Source of the DNA: CAJBVG01 sp943371425
GTDB taxonomy: Bacteria; Bacteroidota; Bacteroidia; Sphingobacteriales; Sphingobacteriaceae
Assembly (NCBI GenBank): GCA_943371425.1
Contig: CALRUR010000003.1
Coordinates: 62,001 to 126,000, forward strand
Direction of reading: 5' to 3'
DNA length: 64,000 nucleotides
Shown here: positions 7,693-17,418 of the stretch, piece by piece
Position numbering within the stretch: the stretch's first letter is position 1
Layout: each line of letters starts with the position of its first letter
Made by a program: the position numbers and the translations under genes
Notes under the pieces: generated by a model
The model's database searches: none
Told to the model about the DNA's origin: nothing
The model's input: only the letters and a program-made list of their open reading frames with translations

Positions 7693-8556
7693 ATGACAAA
7701 AAGATTATTAATCGCGGCTGCTGTAGCAGTAACATTATTTCAAGCATGTTCAGATGGTTTTAAAACATCTGATGATGGATTGCAATATCAAATTCATTCT
7801 GAAAATTCGGGTGATAAAATTAAAGTGGGTGATGTTGTTACATTGCAAATGGTATACCGCACGGATTCTGACTCTGTATTATTTGATACATACAAAATGG
7901 GGCAGCCTGTTAAATTAATGGTTACAGAGCCAACATTTAGAGGCGACTTAATGAGTGGCTTACAATTATTGAGTGAAAAAGATTCGGCAACGTTTTTATT
8001 AAATGCAGATTCGTTATTCGAAAAAACATTCAACTTCCCACGCCCAGAATTTATTAGAGCAGGAAGTTATTTAACGTTTACTGTTAAAGTAGATAAAGTT
8101 CAAAGTAAAGAGCAATTAGAAACAGAAATGAAAGCTGAAGCTGAAAAACAATCGGCTTTAGAATCTGTAAACATTGATAAATACATTGCAGATAATAAAT
8201 TAACTACTACAAAAACTGCAAGCGGTTTACAATATGTAATTACTAAACAAGGCGGTGCAGATAAAGCGGTTGCTGGTGATACAGTAGTGGTGCATTACAC
8301 AGGTAAATTATTAAACGGAAATAAATTTGATTCGTCATTAGACAACGGTAAACCTATTGAATTCCCAGTAGGTCAAGGCATGGTAATAAAAGGATGGGAC
8401 GAAGCGTTTACAACACTTACCAAAGGAACTAAAGCTACGGTTATTATTCCATCTGCATTAGGTTACGGCCCAAGCGCAGTAGGGAATGGTGCTATTCCAG
8501 CCTTTTCTACTTTAGTGTTTGATGTTGAATTTGTAAATATTAAGAAAGCAAAATAA
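7693..8556 (+). CDS. FKBP-type peptidyl-prolyl isomerase lipoprotein
   Basis: A 287-residue lipoprotein (signal peptide with LFQAC, lipid Cys19). Two FKBP-like regions follow. The first (about 30-135) keeps the strand pattern GDVVTLQMVYRTDSDSVLFD but has lost the usual active-site run. The second (about 170-285) is a full FKBP domain with VVHYTGKLLNGNKFDSS, GMVIKGWDEAF and IPSALGYG. It should catalyse prolyl isomerisation of exported proteins. Its stop overlaps the start of a paralogue by one base, and the two appear to be a tandem duplication. Confidence 0.92.
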   Translation: MTKRLLIAAAVAVTLFQACSDGFKTSDDGLQYQIHSENSGDKIKVGDVVTLQMVYRTDSDSVLFDTYKMGQPVKLMVTEPTFRGDLMSGLQLLSEKDSATFLLNADSLFEKTFNFPRPEFIRAGSYLTFTVKVDKVQSKEQLETEMKAEAEKQSALESVNIDKYIADNKLTTTKTASGLQYVITKQGGADKAVAGDTVVVHYTGKLLNGNKFDSSLDNGKPIEFPVGQGMVIKGWDEAFTTLTKGTKATVIIPSALGYGPSAVGNGAIPAFSTLVFDVEFVNIKKAK

Positions 8557-9410
8557 TGAGAAAATTATTAAGTCTGGTAGTACTACTTTGCTTAAGCACT
8601 GGAGTATTTGCACAAAAAATAAATTATAAAAAAACAGATAAAGGAGTTCGTTACTCTATTGTTAAAGCAAATAAAGGAGAGCGAATTAAATTAGATGATA
8701 TTGTTTTTTTACAAATAAAATATACTACTGATAAGGATTCTGTTTTGTTCGACAGTTGGAAAATGGGTGGCCCAATACAACTAAAAGTTGCAAAGCCAAG
8801 TTATAAAGGCGACTTAATGGATGCCTTAACTGTGTTAACTGTTAGTGATAGTGCATTGTTTTTGTTTAGCGCAGACTCTATGTTTACCAAAACATTTAAC
8901 ATGCCATTACCTGAATTTATTAAACCTGGAACTGATTTAAAATTCTCAGTAAAAATAATTAGAGTTACCAATGATGAAACATTGAGAGCAGAAGAAATAA
9001 AAGTTGAAAAAGAAAAAAGCATGGAAGAAACTATTTTAATTGATAAATACATTGCCGATAATAAATTAACTCCTGTAACAACACCATCAGGCTTAAAGTA
9101 TGTAATGTATGCAGAAGGTACTGGAGCCAAAGCAGAAGCAGGCAAAACAGTACGTGTACATTATACCGGTAAATTATTAGATGGTACAAAGTTCGATTCA
9201 TCATTAGACCGTAACGATCCAATTGAATTCCAATTAGGAAAAGGTATGGTTATTAAAGGTTGGGACGAAGGAATTGCCTTATTAAAAGAAGGCGGAAAAG
9301 CATTGTTGATAATCCCTTCTAACATAGCTTATGGCGCTAGAGGCGCAGGAGGAATAATCCCTCCATTTGCACCATTAACTTTCGAAGTAGAGTTAGTTAG
9401 TGTGCAATAA
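8556..9410 (+). CDS. FKBP-type peptidyl-prolyl isomerase, secreted paralogue
   Basis: A 284-residue paralogue of the preceding protein with the same two-region layout. A degenerate FKBP-like part (DDIVFLQIKYTTDKDSVLFD) comes first, then a complete FKBP domain (VRVHYTGKLLDGTKFDSS, GMVIKGWDEGIALL, IPSNIAYGARGAGGIIPP). The signal peptide ends AQ with no lipobox cysteine (LSTGVFAQ), so this copy should be soluble or otherwise anchored, unlike its lipoprotein neighbour. It is translationally linked on both sides (one-base overlaps with the previous gene and with tatD). Confidence 0.92.
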   Translation: MRKLLSLVVLLCLSTGVFAQKINYKKTDKGVRYSIVKANKGERIKLDDIVFLQIKYTTDKDSVLFDSWKMGGPIQLKVAKPSYKGDLMDALTVLTVSDSALFLFSADSMFTKTFNMPLPEFIKPGTDLKFSVKIIRVTNDETLRAEEIKVEKEKSMEETILIDKYIADNKLTPVTTPSGLKYVMYAEGTGAKAEAGKTVRVHYTGKLLDGTKFDSSLDRNDPIEFQLGKGMVIKGWDEGIALLKEGGKALLIIPSNIAYGARGAGGIIPPFAPLTFEVELVSVQ

Positions 9411-10177
9411 TGTTTTTATCAGATACACATACACATCTATACATCCCCGAAATGCGTGAGCAAATCGGGGCTATGATGCACCGAGCTCAACAAAACAGAG
9501 TTCAAAAATTTTACCTCCCCAACATCGATTCTCAATCGGTTCCCGATGTATTTTCTCTTTGCGATTTATATCCTACAAATTGTTTCCCGATGATGGGTTT
9601 ACACCCATGTTCTGTGAATGATAAATTTGAAGAAGAGCTTTCTTTTATTCAGAATTATATTGATGAAAAAAGAATAATTGCCATTGGTGAAATTGGAATG
9701 GATTTATACTGGGACAAAACTTTTATTGAAGAACAGAAACAAGCATTTAGAACTCAAATAAATTGGGCGAAAGCTCGCAATCTCCCAATTGTAATACATT
9801 GTAGAGATGCCTTCGATGAAATTTATGAAATTTTAGTAGCAGAGAAAGATGAATTGCTAAAAGGAATTTTTCATTGCTTTAGTGGATCGGAAATACAAGC
9901 CAATAAAATTATTGGACTAGGTTTTTATTTAGGCATAGGTGGAGTGTTAACCTACAAAAATTCTGGTTTAGCAGATGCAATAAAAAACGTCGACTTAAAA
10001 CATATTGTACTCGAAACAGATTCGCCTTATTTAAGTCCAGTTCCACATCGCGGAAAACCGAACGAGAGCTCATACTTATTGCATGTAGCCGAAAAACTTT
10101 CGGATGTGAAAAACTGCTCTTTAGAAGACGTTGCAAATATTACCAGTCAAAATGCAATTACTATTTTTGGAGTATAA
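9410..10177 (+). CDS. TatD family metal-dependent hydrolase
   Basis: A 255-residue TatD-family TIM-barrel hydrolase (DNase-like). Metal-binding motifs are SDTHTHLY at the N-terminus, GEIGMDLYWD, PIVIHCRDAFDE, FHCFSGS and LETDSPYLSPVPHRGKPNE. The enzyme class removes deoxynucleotides from DNA ends and is cytoplasmic; no signal peptide is present. The start overlaps the FKBP stop by one base (TAATG), placing it in the FKBP operon. Confidence 0.93.
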   Translation: MFLSDTHTHLYIPEMREQIGAMMHRAQQNRVQKFYLPNIDSQSVPDVFSLCDLYPTNCFPMMGLHPCSVNDKFEEELSFIQNYIDEKRIIAIGEIGMDLYWDKTFIEEQKQAFRTQINWAKARNLPIVIHCRDAFDEIYEILVAEKDELLKGIFHCFSGSEIQANKIIGLGFYLGIGGVLTYKNSGLADAIKNVDLKHIVLETDSPYLSPVPHRGKPNESSYLLHVAEKLSDVKNCSLEDVANITSQNAITIFGV

Positions 10178-10193
10178 ATAAGTATATTTATAA

Positions 10194-11213
10194 ATGGTGA
10201 AAATTCAAATTATATATACCGGCGGAACAATTGGAATGGTGCACGATGATATTGGGCAATTAGTTCCATTTGATTTTGATAACATAAAGAAAAATGTGCC
10301 GGAATTAAATCGTTTGGATTATCATTTAGATGTTATTTCCTTTAACCCATTAATCGACTCTTCAAACATGAGTCCGAAGGATTGGAAAAAGATAGCCGAA
10401 CTAATTACTGCATCCTACAAAGATTACGATGGTTTTGTAATTTTACACGGTTCGGATACCATGGCTTATACCGCATCGGCACTCGCTTATATGTTCGAAA
10501 ATCTTAACAAACCTATTGTATTAACAGGTTCCCAATTACCAATAGGGGAGATAAGAACTGATGCGAAAGAAAATTTAATTACCGCTTTAGAAATTGCAGC
10601 TTCTAAAAATGCAGATGGCTCCGCTACTGTACCCGAAGTTTGTATATATTTTGATTACCATTTATTTAGAGGATGCAGATCAACAAAAATGCATGCCGAT
10701 AAATTTGATGCATTTAAAACTCCCAATTACCCAATACTTGCAGAAGCAGGGGTTGATATAAAATTTAACACAGATTATATCCGAACCATTACAAACGAAA
10801 CCTTATTGGTGAATACAGAGTTTGGAGGTACCATTGCAAGTATTAAATTATTCCCGGGCATTTCTGAGAAATATGTACAAGCAATTACCAATACACCAAA
10901 TATTGATGCAATTTTAATAGAGGGTTTTGGCGTAGGAAATACTACCACAGCTTCTTGGTTTATTGAATTGCTCAAAACCGCTAGTAACAAAGGTTTGTTA
11001 ATTTACGACATTACCCAATGTGGTGGAGGAACCGTACAATTAGGAAGGTATGAAACCAGTAAACACTTATCAGAAATTGGAGTAATTTCTGGGCATGATA
11101 TTACCTTCGAAGCAGCAATCACCAAATTAATGTACTTGTTTGGCAAGTATTCAAACAAAGAAATCATCAAACAAAAACTATCAGAAAACTTGCGAGGTGA
11201 AATAAGTAATTAA
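10194..11213 (+). CDS. ansA: Type I L-asparaginase
   Basis: A 339-residue asparaginase, converting asparagine to aspartate and ammonia. The two catalytic threonine motifs are IIYTGGTIGM and LHGSDTMAYTASALAYM, followed by KPIVLTGSQLPIGEIRTDA. There is no signal peptide, so it is the cytoplasmic type I enzyme rather than the periplasmic type II. It follows tatD by 16 bases and may be the last gene of the FKBP-tatD operon. The 148 bases after it, up to ilvE, are AT-rich and show no gene or clear hairpin. Confidence 0.93.
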   Translation: MVKIQIIYTGGTIGMVHDDIGQLVPFDFDNIKKNVPELNRLDYHLDVISFNPLIDSSNMSPKDWKKIAELITASYKDYDGFVILHGSDTMAYTASALAYMFENLNKPIVLTGSQLPIGEIRTDAKENLITALEIAASKNADGSATVPEVCIYFDYHLFRGCRSTKMHADKFDAFKTPNYPILAEAGVDIKFNTDYIRTITNETLLVNTEFGGTIASIKLFPGISEKYVQAITNTPNIDAILIEGFGVGNTTTASWFIELLKTASNKGLLIYDITQCGGGTVQLGRYETSKHLSEIGVISGHDITFEAAITKLMYLFGKYSNKEIIKQKLSENLRGEISN

Positions 11214-11361
11214 TTCTAATATTTATTTATTTCAATATTATTCGGCCTAGATTAAAATCTTGTAATTTATAGTTGCCTGATTTACAGATAGATGATTTAC
11301 AAAAAAATCAGAATATCCCACTAAATTTTCGCATTTTTGTAGCACAAACACAAACAAACAC

Positions 11362-12426
11362 ATGACCAATTTAGAGGAAATCAGTGTGCTAAGAACTACT
11401 ACATCTAAAATAAGCAAAGATTTAGTAGAGCAAAACGAATTCGGTGCAGTAATATCCGATCACATGTTCATCGCAGATTACTACAACGGCGAATGGCACA
11501 ATCCAAGAATAATACCTTACAGCGACCTTACTTTAAACCCTGCAACATTAGCTTTACATTACGGACAAAGTGTGTTCGAAGGAATGAAGGCATTTAAAAT
11601 GAATGATGGCAAGGTATCTATTTACAGAATAGAAAAACATTTACAAAGGTTTAATAAATCATTAGACAGAATGTGTATGCCAACTGTGCCCGAGTTTTTA
11701 TTTAAGGAGGCACTTAAGAAGTTGGTAGATACAGATAGAAATTGGATACCAGATGGCGAAGGACATTCGTTGTATTTAAGACCATTTGTATTTGCATCTG
11801 AAGCGAGGTTTGGAGTGAAGATTGCCGAAGAATATAAGTTTATAATTTTCGGTGGCCCGGTTGGTCCGTATTACGGAAAACCATTGAAGTTAAAAGTAGA
11901 AACACATTACGCTAGAGCAATAAAAGGTGGAACTGGTTTTGCAAAATGTGCCGGAAATTATGGAGCATCTTTTTATCCAGCGAAATTAGCAAAAGAACAA
12001 GGCTATGATCAGGTTCTGTGGACAGATGGAAAAGAGCACCAATACATTGAAGAATCTGGAACGATGAATATAATGTTTGTGGTTGATAATTTATTAATTA
12101 CACCTGCAACTTCCGATTCTATTTTGGATGGAGTTACCCGCGATTCGATTTTACAATTAGCGGATACGTTAGGCATGAAACATGAAGAACGTAAAGTAAG
12201 TATTGTGGAGTTAGAAGAGTGGATGAAAAGCGGCAGATTACAAGAAGCTTTTGGTGCTGGTACCGCAGCAGTGGTTGCTCCTATAGAACACATTAACATA
12301 GAAGGCAACGATTATACCTTAGCTCCAGCAACAAATGATACATTTATGATGCGAGTTAAACATAAATTAATGAACATAAGAACCGGTGCTGAAGATGATT
12401 TGTTCTCTTGGAATACGGTACTTTAA
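11362..12426 (+). CDS. ilvE: Branched-chain amino acid aminotransferase
   Basis: A 354-residue class IV PLP aminotransferase of the longer ilvE subtype, interconverting Leu, Ile and Val with their 2-oxo acids. Visible are ALHYGQSVFEGMKAF, the PLP-lysine segment FAKCAGNYGASFYPA, the strand DQVLWTDGKEHQYIEESG with the conserved glutamate, and the C-terminal EAFGAGTAAVVAPI. It stands alone between an empty 5' region and a strong terminator. No other branched-chain genes are near. Confidence 0.95.
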   Translation: MTNLEEISVLRTTTSKISKDLVEQNEFGAVISDHMFIADYYNGEWHNPRIIPYSDLTLNPATLALHYGQSVFEGMKAFKMNDGKVSIYRIEKHLQRFNKSLDRMCMPTVPEFLFKEALKKLVDTDRNWIPDGEGHSLYLRPFVFASEARFGVKIAEEYKFIIFGGPVGPYYGKPLKLKVETHYARAIKGGTGFAKCAGNYGASFYPAKLAKEQGYDQVLWTDGKEHQYIEESGTMNIMFVVDNLLITPATSDSILDGVTRDSILQLADTLGMKHEERKVSIVELEEWMKSGRLQEAFGAGTAAVVAPIEHINIEGNDYTLAPATNDTFMMRVKHKLMNIRTGAEDDLFSWNTVL

Positions 12427-12439
12427 TATTAATAAAATT

Positions 12440-12480
12440 ATAACAAGAAAATCCCGCAATTTGCGGGATTTTCTTGTTAT
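12440..12480 (+). terminator. Rho-independent terminator after ilvE
   Basis: Arms 12440-12459 and 12461-12480 are perfect complements (core AATCCCGC / GCGGGATT flanked by A and T runs), forming an 18-20 bp stem. The A/T flanks give a T run on both strands, so it may work in both directions, although both neighbours point forward. Confidence 0.93.
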
Positions 12481-12502
12481 TTTGCATAGCTAAAAGCAAC
12501 AA

Positions 12503-13474
12503 ATGCTCGATTTAAATACAATTCGTAAACCCATAGAAAATGAACTAAATGCTTTCGAAGAGAAATTCAAATCTTCGATGAAAAGCTCTGTACCATTGTT
12601 GGATCGAATTACACATTATATTTATAAAAGTAAAGGAAAACAAATGCGACCGATGTTCGTGTTTTTTTCTGCGCAACTTTGTGGAGGCATTTCAGAATCA
12701 ACACACAGAGCTGCCGCACTTGTAGAGCTATTGCATACAGCCACCTTGGTGCATGATGATGTGGTAGACGATGCTTATGAGAGAAGAGGATTCTTGTCTA
12801 TAAATGCAGTATGGAAAAATAAAATAGCGGTTCTTGTTGGTGATTTTTTATTGGCGAAGGGATTGTTATTATCTGTAGAAAACAATGAACATCAAGTATT
12901 AAAAATTGTATCAGACGCGGTGCAACAAATGAGTGAAGGCGAGCTATTGCAAATTGAAAAAGTTCGAAGATTAGATATTGTAGAAGATGTTTACTACGAA
13001 ATTATTCGTCAGAAAACAGCTTCCTTAATTGCGTCATGTTGTGCCAGCGGTGCAGCTTCGGCAAATGCTTCTGAAGAAGTAGTAGCCAAAATGAAATTAT
13101 TTGGAGAGTACATTGGCATGGCCTTTCAAATTAAAGATGATTTGTTGGATTTTGGTTATGATGATATTGGCAAACCGAAAGGGATTGATATTAAAGAAAA
13201 GAAAATAACTCTTCCTCTAATTTATGCTTTAAATAATACGAATACCAAACAGAAAAGACACATCATTAATTTAGTAAAGAACCATAACGAAGAAGCAGAA
13301 AAAGTGCAAGAAGTAATTGATTTTGTTCGTGCCGAAAAGGGATTAGATTATGCCGAAGGAAAAATGTTCGACTTTCAACAAAAAGCATTTTCTTTGCTTG
13401 ATAGTTTCCCGGACAATAGCGCTAGAGGATCTTTAGAAGAATTAGTAAAATATACAACAGAAAGAAAAAAATAG
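12503..13474 (+). CDS. Polyprenyl diphosphate synthase
   Basis: A 323-residue trans-isoprenyl diphosphate synthase. The first Asp-rich motif is LVHDDVVDDAYERRG and the second is FQIKDDLLDFGYD; KGKQMRPMFVFFSAQL is the conserved N-terminal part. The residues before the first Asp motif (ELLHTATLVHDD) are small, which in this family favours longer products, in keeping with a menaquinone side-chain enzyme; the chain length is inference. The start follows the ilvE terminator by 22 bases, and the next gene begins one base after its stop. Confidence 0.92.
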   Translation: MLDLNTIRKPIENELNAFEEKFKSSMKSSVPLLDRITHYIYKSKGKQMRPMFVFFSAQLCGGISESTHRAAALVELLHTATLVHDDVVDDAYERRGFLSINAVWKNKIAVLVGDFLLAKGLLLSVENNEHQVLKIVSDAVQQMSEGELLQIEKVRRLDIVEDVYYEIIRQKTASLIASCCASGAASANASEEVVAKMKLFGEYIGMAFQIKDDLLDFGYDDIGKPKGIDIKEKKITLPLIYALNNTNTKQKRHIINLVKNHNEEAEKVQEVIDFVRAEKGLDYAEGKMFDFQQKAFSLLDSFPDNSARGSLEELVKYTTERKK

Positions 13475-13475
13475 A

Positions 13476-14531
13476 ATGAGTAACGAGATATTATTTATAG
13501 CAGGTTTTGCAGTTTTTATTGTGCTCATGCTAGCATTTGATTTAGGTGTATTTAACAAGAAGGACCATATAATAAAGTACAAAGAGGCTCTTATTATGAG
13601 CTTAATTTGGGTTTGTTGCGCATTGGGTTTTTACGTACTAATTAGTTTGCACGGCGAATGGATACATGGTATAAGCACCATGGAACGATTGCAAGAAATA
13701 ACCATAGCCAATAAACATAACATAAGTTTAGTGCCCACAGATTTTGTTGGAAGTTTAGAAATATATAAAAATAATTTGGCGCTAGAGTTTATAACTGGTT
13801 ACCTAATAGAATATGCACTCTCTGTTGATAATATTTTTGTAATTGTATTAATTTTTACGGCCTTTAGTGTACGCGAAAAATATTATCATCGTGTATTATT
13901 TTGGGGCATACTTGGAGCCATTTTAATGCGTTTCTTATTTATATTTTTAGGAGCCACCATTATTAGAGAGTTCGAATGGATACTTTATATATTCGGTGCG
14001 TTTTTAATTTATACTGGCGTAATGATGTTTGTAAAAAGAAACGATGAGGAGAAAATTGAAACAGAAAATCATCCGGCAGTAAAATTTGCCTCAAAAATAT
14101 TTAAGGTGTACCCTAAATATGTTGGTAAGAATTTTTTCATAAAACGTAGAGGTGTATTAATGATTACTCCATTGTTTATTGTATTAATTGTGATTGAATT
14201 TACAGATTTAATTTTTGCAGTAGATTCTATTCCGGCAATTTTTTCGGTAACTAAAGATCCATACATTGTATTTTTCTCTAATATATTTGCCATATTAGGC
14301 TTACGTTCTATGTTCTTTTTATTAGTTAATATTATCCATCAGTTCCACTATTTAAAAGTGGGCTTAGCCTTTTTATTAACTTTTATTGGGGTTAAAATGC
14401 TTGCACATGATTGGTTACACAGTATTGGTTTTGAAACCGTGCATTCGTTAATTGTAATTGTTTCGATATTAACCTTGAGTATAGTTGCTTCAGTTGTTTT
14501 TCCGAAGAAAAATTTAGTGCATAATGTTTAA
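13476..14531 (+). CDS. TerC/Alx family integral membrane protein
   Basis: A 351-residue polytopic membrane protein with the TerC features: AFDLGVFNKKDHIIKYKEAL, FITGYLIEYALSVDNIFVIVLIF with its acidic membrane residues, and a second copy of the pattern in VLIVIEFTDLIFAVDSIPAIF. About eight membrane segments are visible. TerC and Alx relatives are linked to manganese efflux or to metal loading of exported proteins; the substrate here is not evident. It overlaps the following gene by eight bases. Confidence 0.92.
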   Translation: MSNEILFIAGFAVFIVLMLAFDLGVFNKKDHIIKYKEALIMSLIWVCCALGFYVLISLHGEWIHGISTMERLQEITIANKHNISLVPTDFVGSLEIYKNNLALEFITGYLIEYALSVDNIFVIVLIFTAFSVREKYYHRVLFWGILGAILMRFLFIFLGATIIREFEWILYIFGAFLIYTGVMMFVKRNDEEKIETENHPAVKFASKIFKVYPKYVGKNFFIKRRGVLMITPLFIVLIVIEFTDLIFAVDSIPAIFSVTKDPYIVFFSNIFAILGLRSMFFLLVNIIHQFHYLKVGLAFLLTFIGVKMLAHDWLHSIGFETVHSLIVIVSILTLSIVASVVFPKKNLVHNV

Positions 14532-15156
14532 AAAATGTCTTCTACTTTTATTAACTACAATTCTTTATAGCACTTTTGCAAGCGCTCAGAAACCCGAATT
14601 GGTGCCTGCTGAGAAGAAACCAAAAGAGTTTTTAGAGTATTATATTGGGGAGTATAAATTTAAAGAAAGAAACAATTGGGTAACCTTTGGTTTCGGTCCA
14701 AATTTTTATCCATCTATTTCTAATTTCGTGAATGCAAACTTGAGTCTTGATTTTCATTATTTTGATAAACAAGATCGCTTGTGGAATATAGGGTATAGAG
14801 CTCATACCCAAAACTATCTTGCATTTGGAGGCGCAAGTGTTTATTTGCACGAACTTAAAATGGCAAGAGGTATTTATAGAGTAGAAAAACAATATTGGAA
14901 ATTTGCAGGCTTTGTAGGTCCATCTATCGGTTATACAAACTACTACCCAACAGATACCTTAAAAACAATAAGTGGCGAAAAAACCTTTGGGGTAGGAATT
15001 CAAATGCAAGGTGAAATAATTTTTAAACCAGTATATGATTTTGGTATTGCACTAATTCCCTTTGTAAACTTTAATACCACCCAAACTGTTGCCGGTATTA
15101 CCTTATGCATTTATGGTTCTAATGCTTTGGTGCAAAAACCTCGGTCTAACGATTAA
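14524..15156 (+). CDS. Secreted beta-barrel-like protein of unknown function
   Basis: A 210-residue protein with a signal peptide (CLLLLLTTILYSTFASAQ). The mature part shows amphipathic strands rich in Tyr, Phe and Gly (WVTFGFGPNFYPSISNF, LAFGGASVYLHELKMARGIY, FAGFVGPSIGYTNYYP, FGVGIQMQGEIIFKP), suggesting a small outer-membrane barrel. No family is recognised. The start overlaps terC by eight bases, so it is co-transcribed. Its 3' end overlaps the convergent GH3 gene by 11 bases. Confidence 0.72.
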   Translation: MFKKCLLLLLTTILYSTFASAQKPELVPAEKKPKEFLEYYIGEYKFKERNNWVTFGFGPNFYPSISNFVNANLSLDFHYFDKQDRLWNIGYRAHTQNYLAFGGASVYLHELKMARGIYRVEKQYWKFAGFVGPSIGYTNYYPTDTLKTISGEKTFGVGIQMQGEIIFKPVYDFGIALIPFVNFNTTQTVAGITLCIYGSNALVQKPRSND

Positions 15157-16660
15157 TGTAAGGCAAAATTTCGTCGATGTAATTGCGATTATTAGAGAGG
15201 CGGGGTACTTTATGTTGGCCACCTAGTTTACCTTTGCTCTTCATCCAATTATAAAAAGTATTTTCTGGAGCTACGTGTATGGTAGGAAATTGTAAAGCAA
15301 TATCTCCTTTACGTTTGGCTTCGTAATCAGAATTAAAAGATTTCAAACTATTATCTAGAGTAGTATTAAAAAGATCGATTGAACTAGGGTTTTTTTCAAA
15401 CTCAATTATCCACTCGTGCCCACCAGTACTTGTATCTCCAAAATAAATAGGCCCTGCAGTATAATCTTTAATAATAGCACCGGTTTCTTTACAGGCTACC
15501 AACAATGCATTTTCGGCATTATCAATAATTAACTCTTCGCCAAATGCATTTATAAAATGTTTAGTTCTACCAGTTATTTGTAAGCGATGTGGCGCTAAGG
15601 AAGTAAATTTAATAGTATCACCAATCATGTATCGCCACAAACCAGCATTGGTACTAATTACCATTGCATAATTTTTATTTAACTCAACTTCGCTTAAGTC
15701 TAACGATTTTGGAAACTCTTCATCAATTTCCTCTATCGGTATAAATTCATAGTAGATCCCATAATCCAACATCAACAACATTTCTGTGGAGTTGGCTTGG
15801 TCCTGAATTCCAAAAAATCCTTCGCTTGCATTATACGTTTCCAAATAATACATTTCTTTACTTGGAATTAGTTTGTTGAATTGTTCTCTATACGGTGCAA
15901 AACTTACCGCACCGTGGAAATACAATTCTAAATTTGGCCATACTTCTAGTAAATTATCTTTACCTGTAATTTCTAAAATCCTCTTTGCCAAAATGATGGT
16001 CCAGGTGGGTACCCCAGATATATTCGTAACATTAACTGGTATAGTAGAGTTCGCCATTTTTTCAATCTTATCTTCCCAATTATCCATTAAGGCAATAGAT
16101 AATTCGGGAGTACGATGAAACTCCGCCCAAATAGGTAAATTCTTAATTAATACGGCCGATAAATCTCCGTATTGCGATTCTTCGTTTAAATGATTTATTT
16201 GATGGCTGCCTCCTAACACTAAACACTTGCCAGTAAATATTTTTGTTTCGGGTCTGTTATGGCAATATATAGAAAGTAAATCTTTACCCCCTTTATAATG
16301 GCATTCTTCTAAAGATTCTGTACTTACTGGTATAAACTTACTTTTATCACTCGTTGTTCCCGACGATTTTGCAAACCATTTTATTTCTGATGGCCATAAA
16401 ACATTTTGCTCGCCTTGTAACATGCGTTCTATATAGGGTTTTAAGGTATCATAGTTTTGTATAGGTACTCGTCTTTTAAATTCCTCAACAGATTCTATAC
16501 TTTTATAATCGTATTTTTTACCCCATTCTGTATATTTTGAAGTTAGAATAAGGCTGTGCAACCATTCTTCTTGTACTTCATAAGGGTATTTCATAAAGAA
16601 CTCAATTTGATGAATTCTTTTTTTCATTACCCAAGAAAGAACAGTATTTATAAATGACAT
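15146..16660 (-). CDS. GH3 superfamily acyl-adenylating enzyme
   Basis: A 504-residue protein of the GH3 auxin-responsive-promoter superfamily, which in plants joins amino acids to acyl acids through acyl-adenylates. The ATP-binding motif is WFAKSSGTTSDKSKFIPVS, followed by YLETYNASEGFFGIQD and LWRYMIGDTIKFTS, with the C-terminal ITGRTKHFINAFGEE. Bacterial substrates are unknown. The start follows lptB by two bases, so it is the last gene of a recJ-lptB-GH3 operon. It should not be taken as an auxin enzyme. Confidence 0.9.
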   Translation of the reverse strand: MSFINTVLSWVMKKRIHQIEFFMKYPYEVQEEWLHSLILTSKYTEWGKKYDYKSIESVEEFKRRVPIQNYDTLKPYIERMLQGEQNVLWPSEIKWFAKSSGTTSDKSKFIPVSTESLEECHYKGGKDLLSIYCHNRPETKIFTGKCLVLGGSHQINHLNEESQYGDLSAVLIKNLPIWAEFHRTPELSIALMDNWEDKIEKMANSTIPVNVTNISGVPTWTIILAKRILEITGKDNLLEVWPNLELYFHGAVSFAPYREQFNKLIPSKEMYYLETYNASEGFFGIQDQANSTEMLLMLDYGIYYEFIPIEEIDEEFPKSLDLSEVELNKNYAMVISTNAGLWRYMIGDTIKFTSLAPHRLQITGRTKHFINAFGEELIIDNAENALLVACKETGAIIKDYTAGPIYFGDTSTGGHEWIIEFEKNPSSIDLFNTTLDNSLKSFNSDYEAKRKGDIALQFPTIHVAPENTFYNWMKSKGKLGGQHKVPRLSNNRNYIDEILPYINR

Positions 16661-16662
16661 GT

Positions 16663-17418
16663 TTATTCGTTAATATTTTTTTGGCGTAATACAAAGTTCT
16701 TTCCTAAATATACTCTTCTAACTTGTTCGTCGGCGGCAAGTTCTTCTGCAGTACCTGCTTTTAAAATGGAACCTTCAAATAATAAGTAAGCACGGTCTGT
16801 AATCGACAATGTTTCTTGTACGTTATGGTCGGTAATTAATACACCAATGTTTCTGTTTTTTAATTTAGCTACAATTGTTTGTATCTCTTCAACAGCAATA
16901 GGGTCTACACCGGCAAAAGGTTCGTCGAGTAAAATAAAATAAGGGTCGGCAGCTAATGCTCTTGCAATTTCAGTTCTTCTTCTTTCACCACCCGATAATA
17001 AATCGCCTCTGTTATTTCGTACTTTGTGTAAACTAAACTCGTTTATTAATTCTTCTAATTTATCTTTCTGCTCAGATATTTTTAAATCCGTCATTTGTAA
17101 AATGGCCAAAATATTTTCTTCAACAGTTAGCTTTCTAAATACCGATGCTTCTTGTGCTAAATACCCAATTCCTTTTTGTGCACGCTTATACATTGGTTGA
17201 GAAGTAATGTCTTCAGAAACGTCGCCATTTTGTAAATAGATATGACCTTCGTTTGGTTTAATTAACCCAACTATCATGTAAAAGGAGGTTGTTTTGCCTG
17301 CACCATTGGGCCCAAGTAAACCAACTATTTCACCTTGTTTTACATTAAAAGAAACATTGTTTACAACCGTTCTTTTTTTGTATGTTTTTATTAAGTTTTC
17401 TGCTCTAAGCTCCAACAT
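16663..17418 (-). CDS. lptB: LPS export ABC transporter ATP-binding protein
   Basis: A 251-residue ABC ATPase of the LptB type, which powers lipopolysaccharide extraction from the inner membrane. Walker A is GLLGPNGAGKTTSFYMIVGL, the Q-loop segment is GIGYLAQEASVFRKLTVEENI, the signature is LLSGGERRRTEIARAL, Walker B is YFILLDEPFAGVDPIA, and the switch histidine is in VLITDHNVQETL. These match LptB better than general ABC proteins. It overlaps recJ by 14 bases; no lptF/G/C/A genes are in the window. Confidence 0.94.
   Translation of the reverse strand: MLELRAENLIKTYKKRTVVNNVSFNVKQGEIVGLLGPNGAGKTTSFYMIVGLIKPNEGHIYLQNGDVSEDITSQPMYKRAQKGIGYLAQEASVFRKLTVEENILAILQMTDLKISEQKDKLEELINEFSLHKVRNNRGDLLSGGERRRTEIARALAADPYFILLDEPFAGVDPIAVEEIQTIVAKLKNRNIGVLITDHNVQETLSITDRAYLLFEGSILKAGTAEELAADEQVRRVYLGKNFVLRQKNINE

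Noticed and set aside
15146..16660. Auxin-conjugating enzyme
   Set aside because: GH3 is the superfamily name; bacterial members have unknown substrates and nothing here points to a plant hormone.
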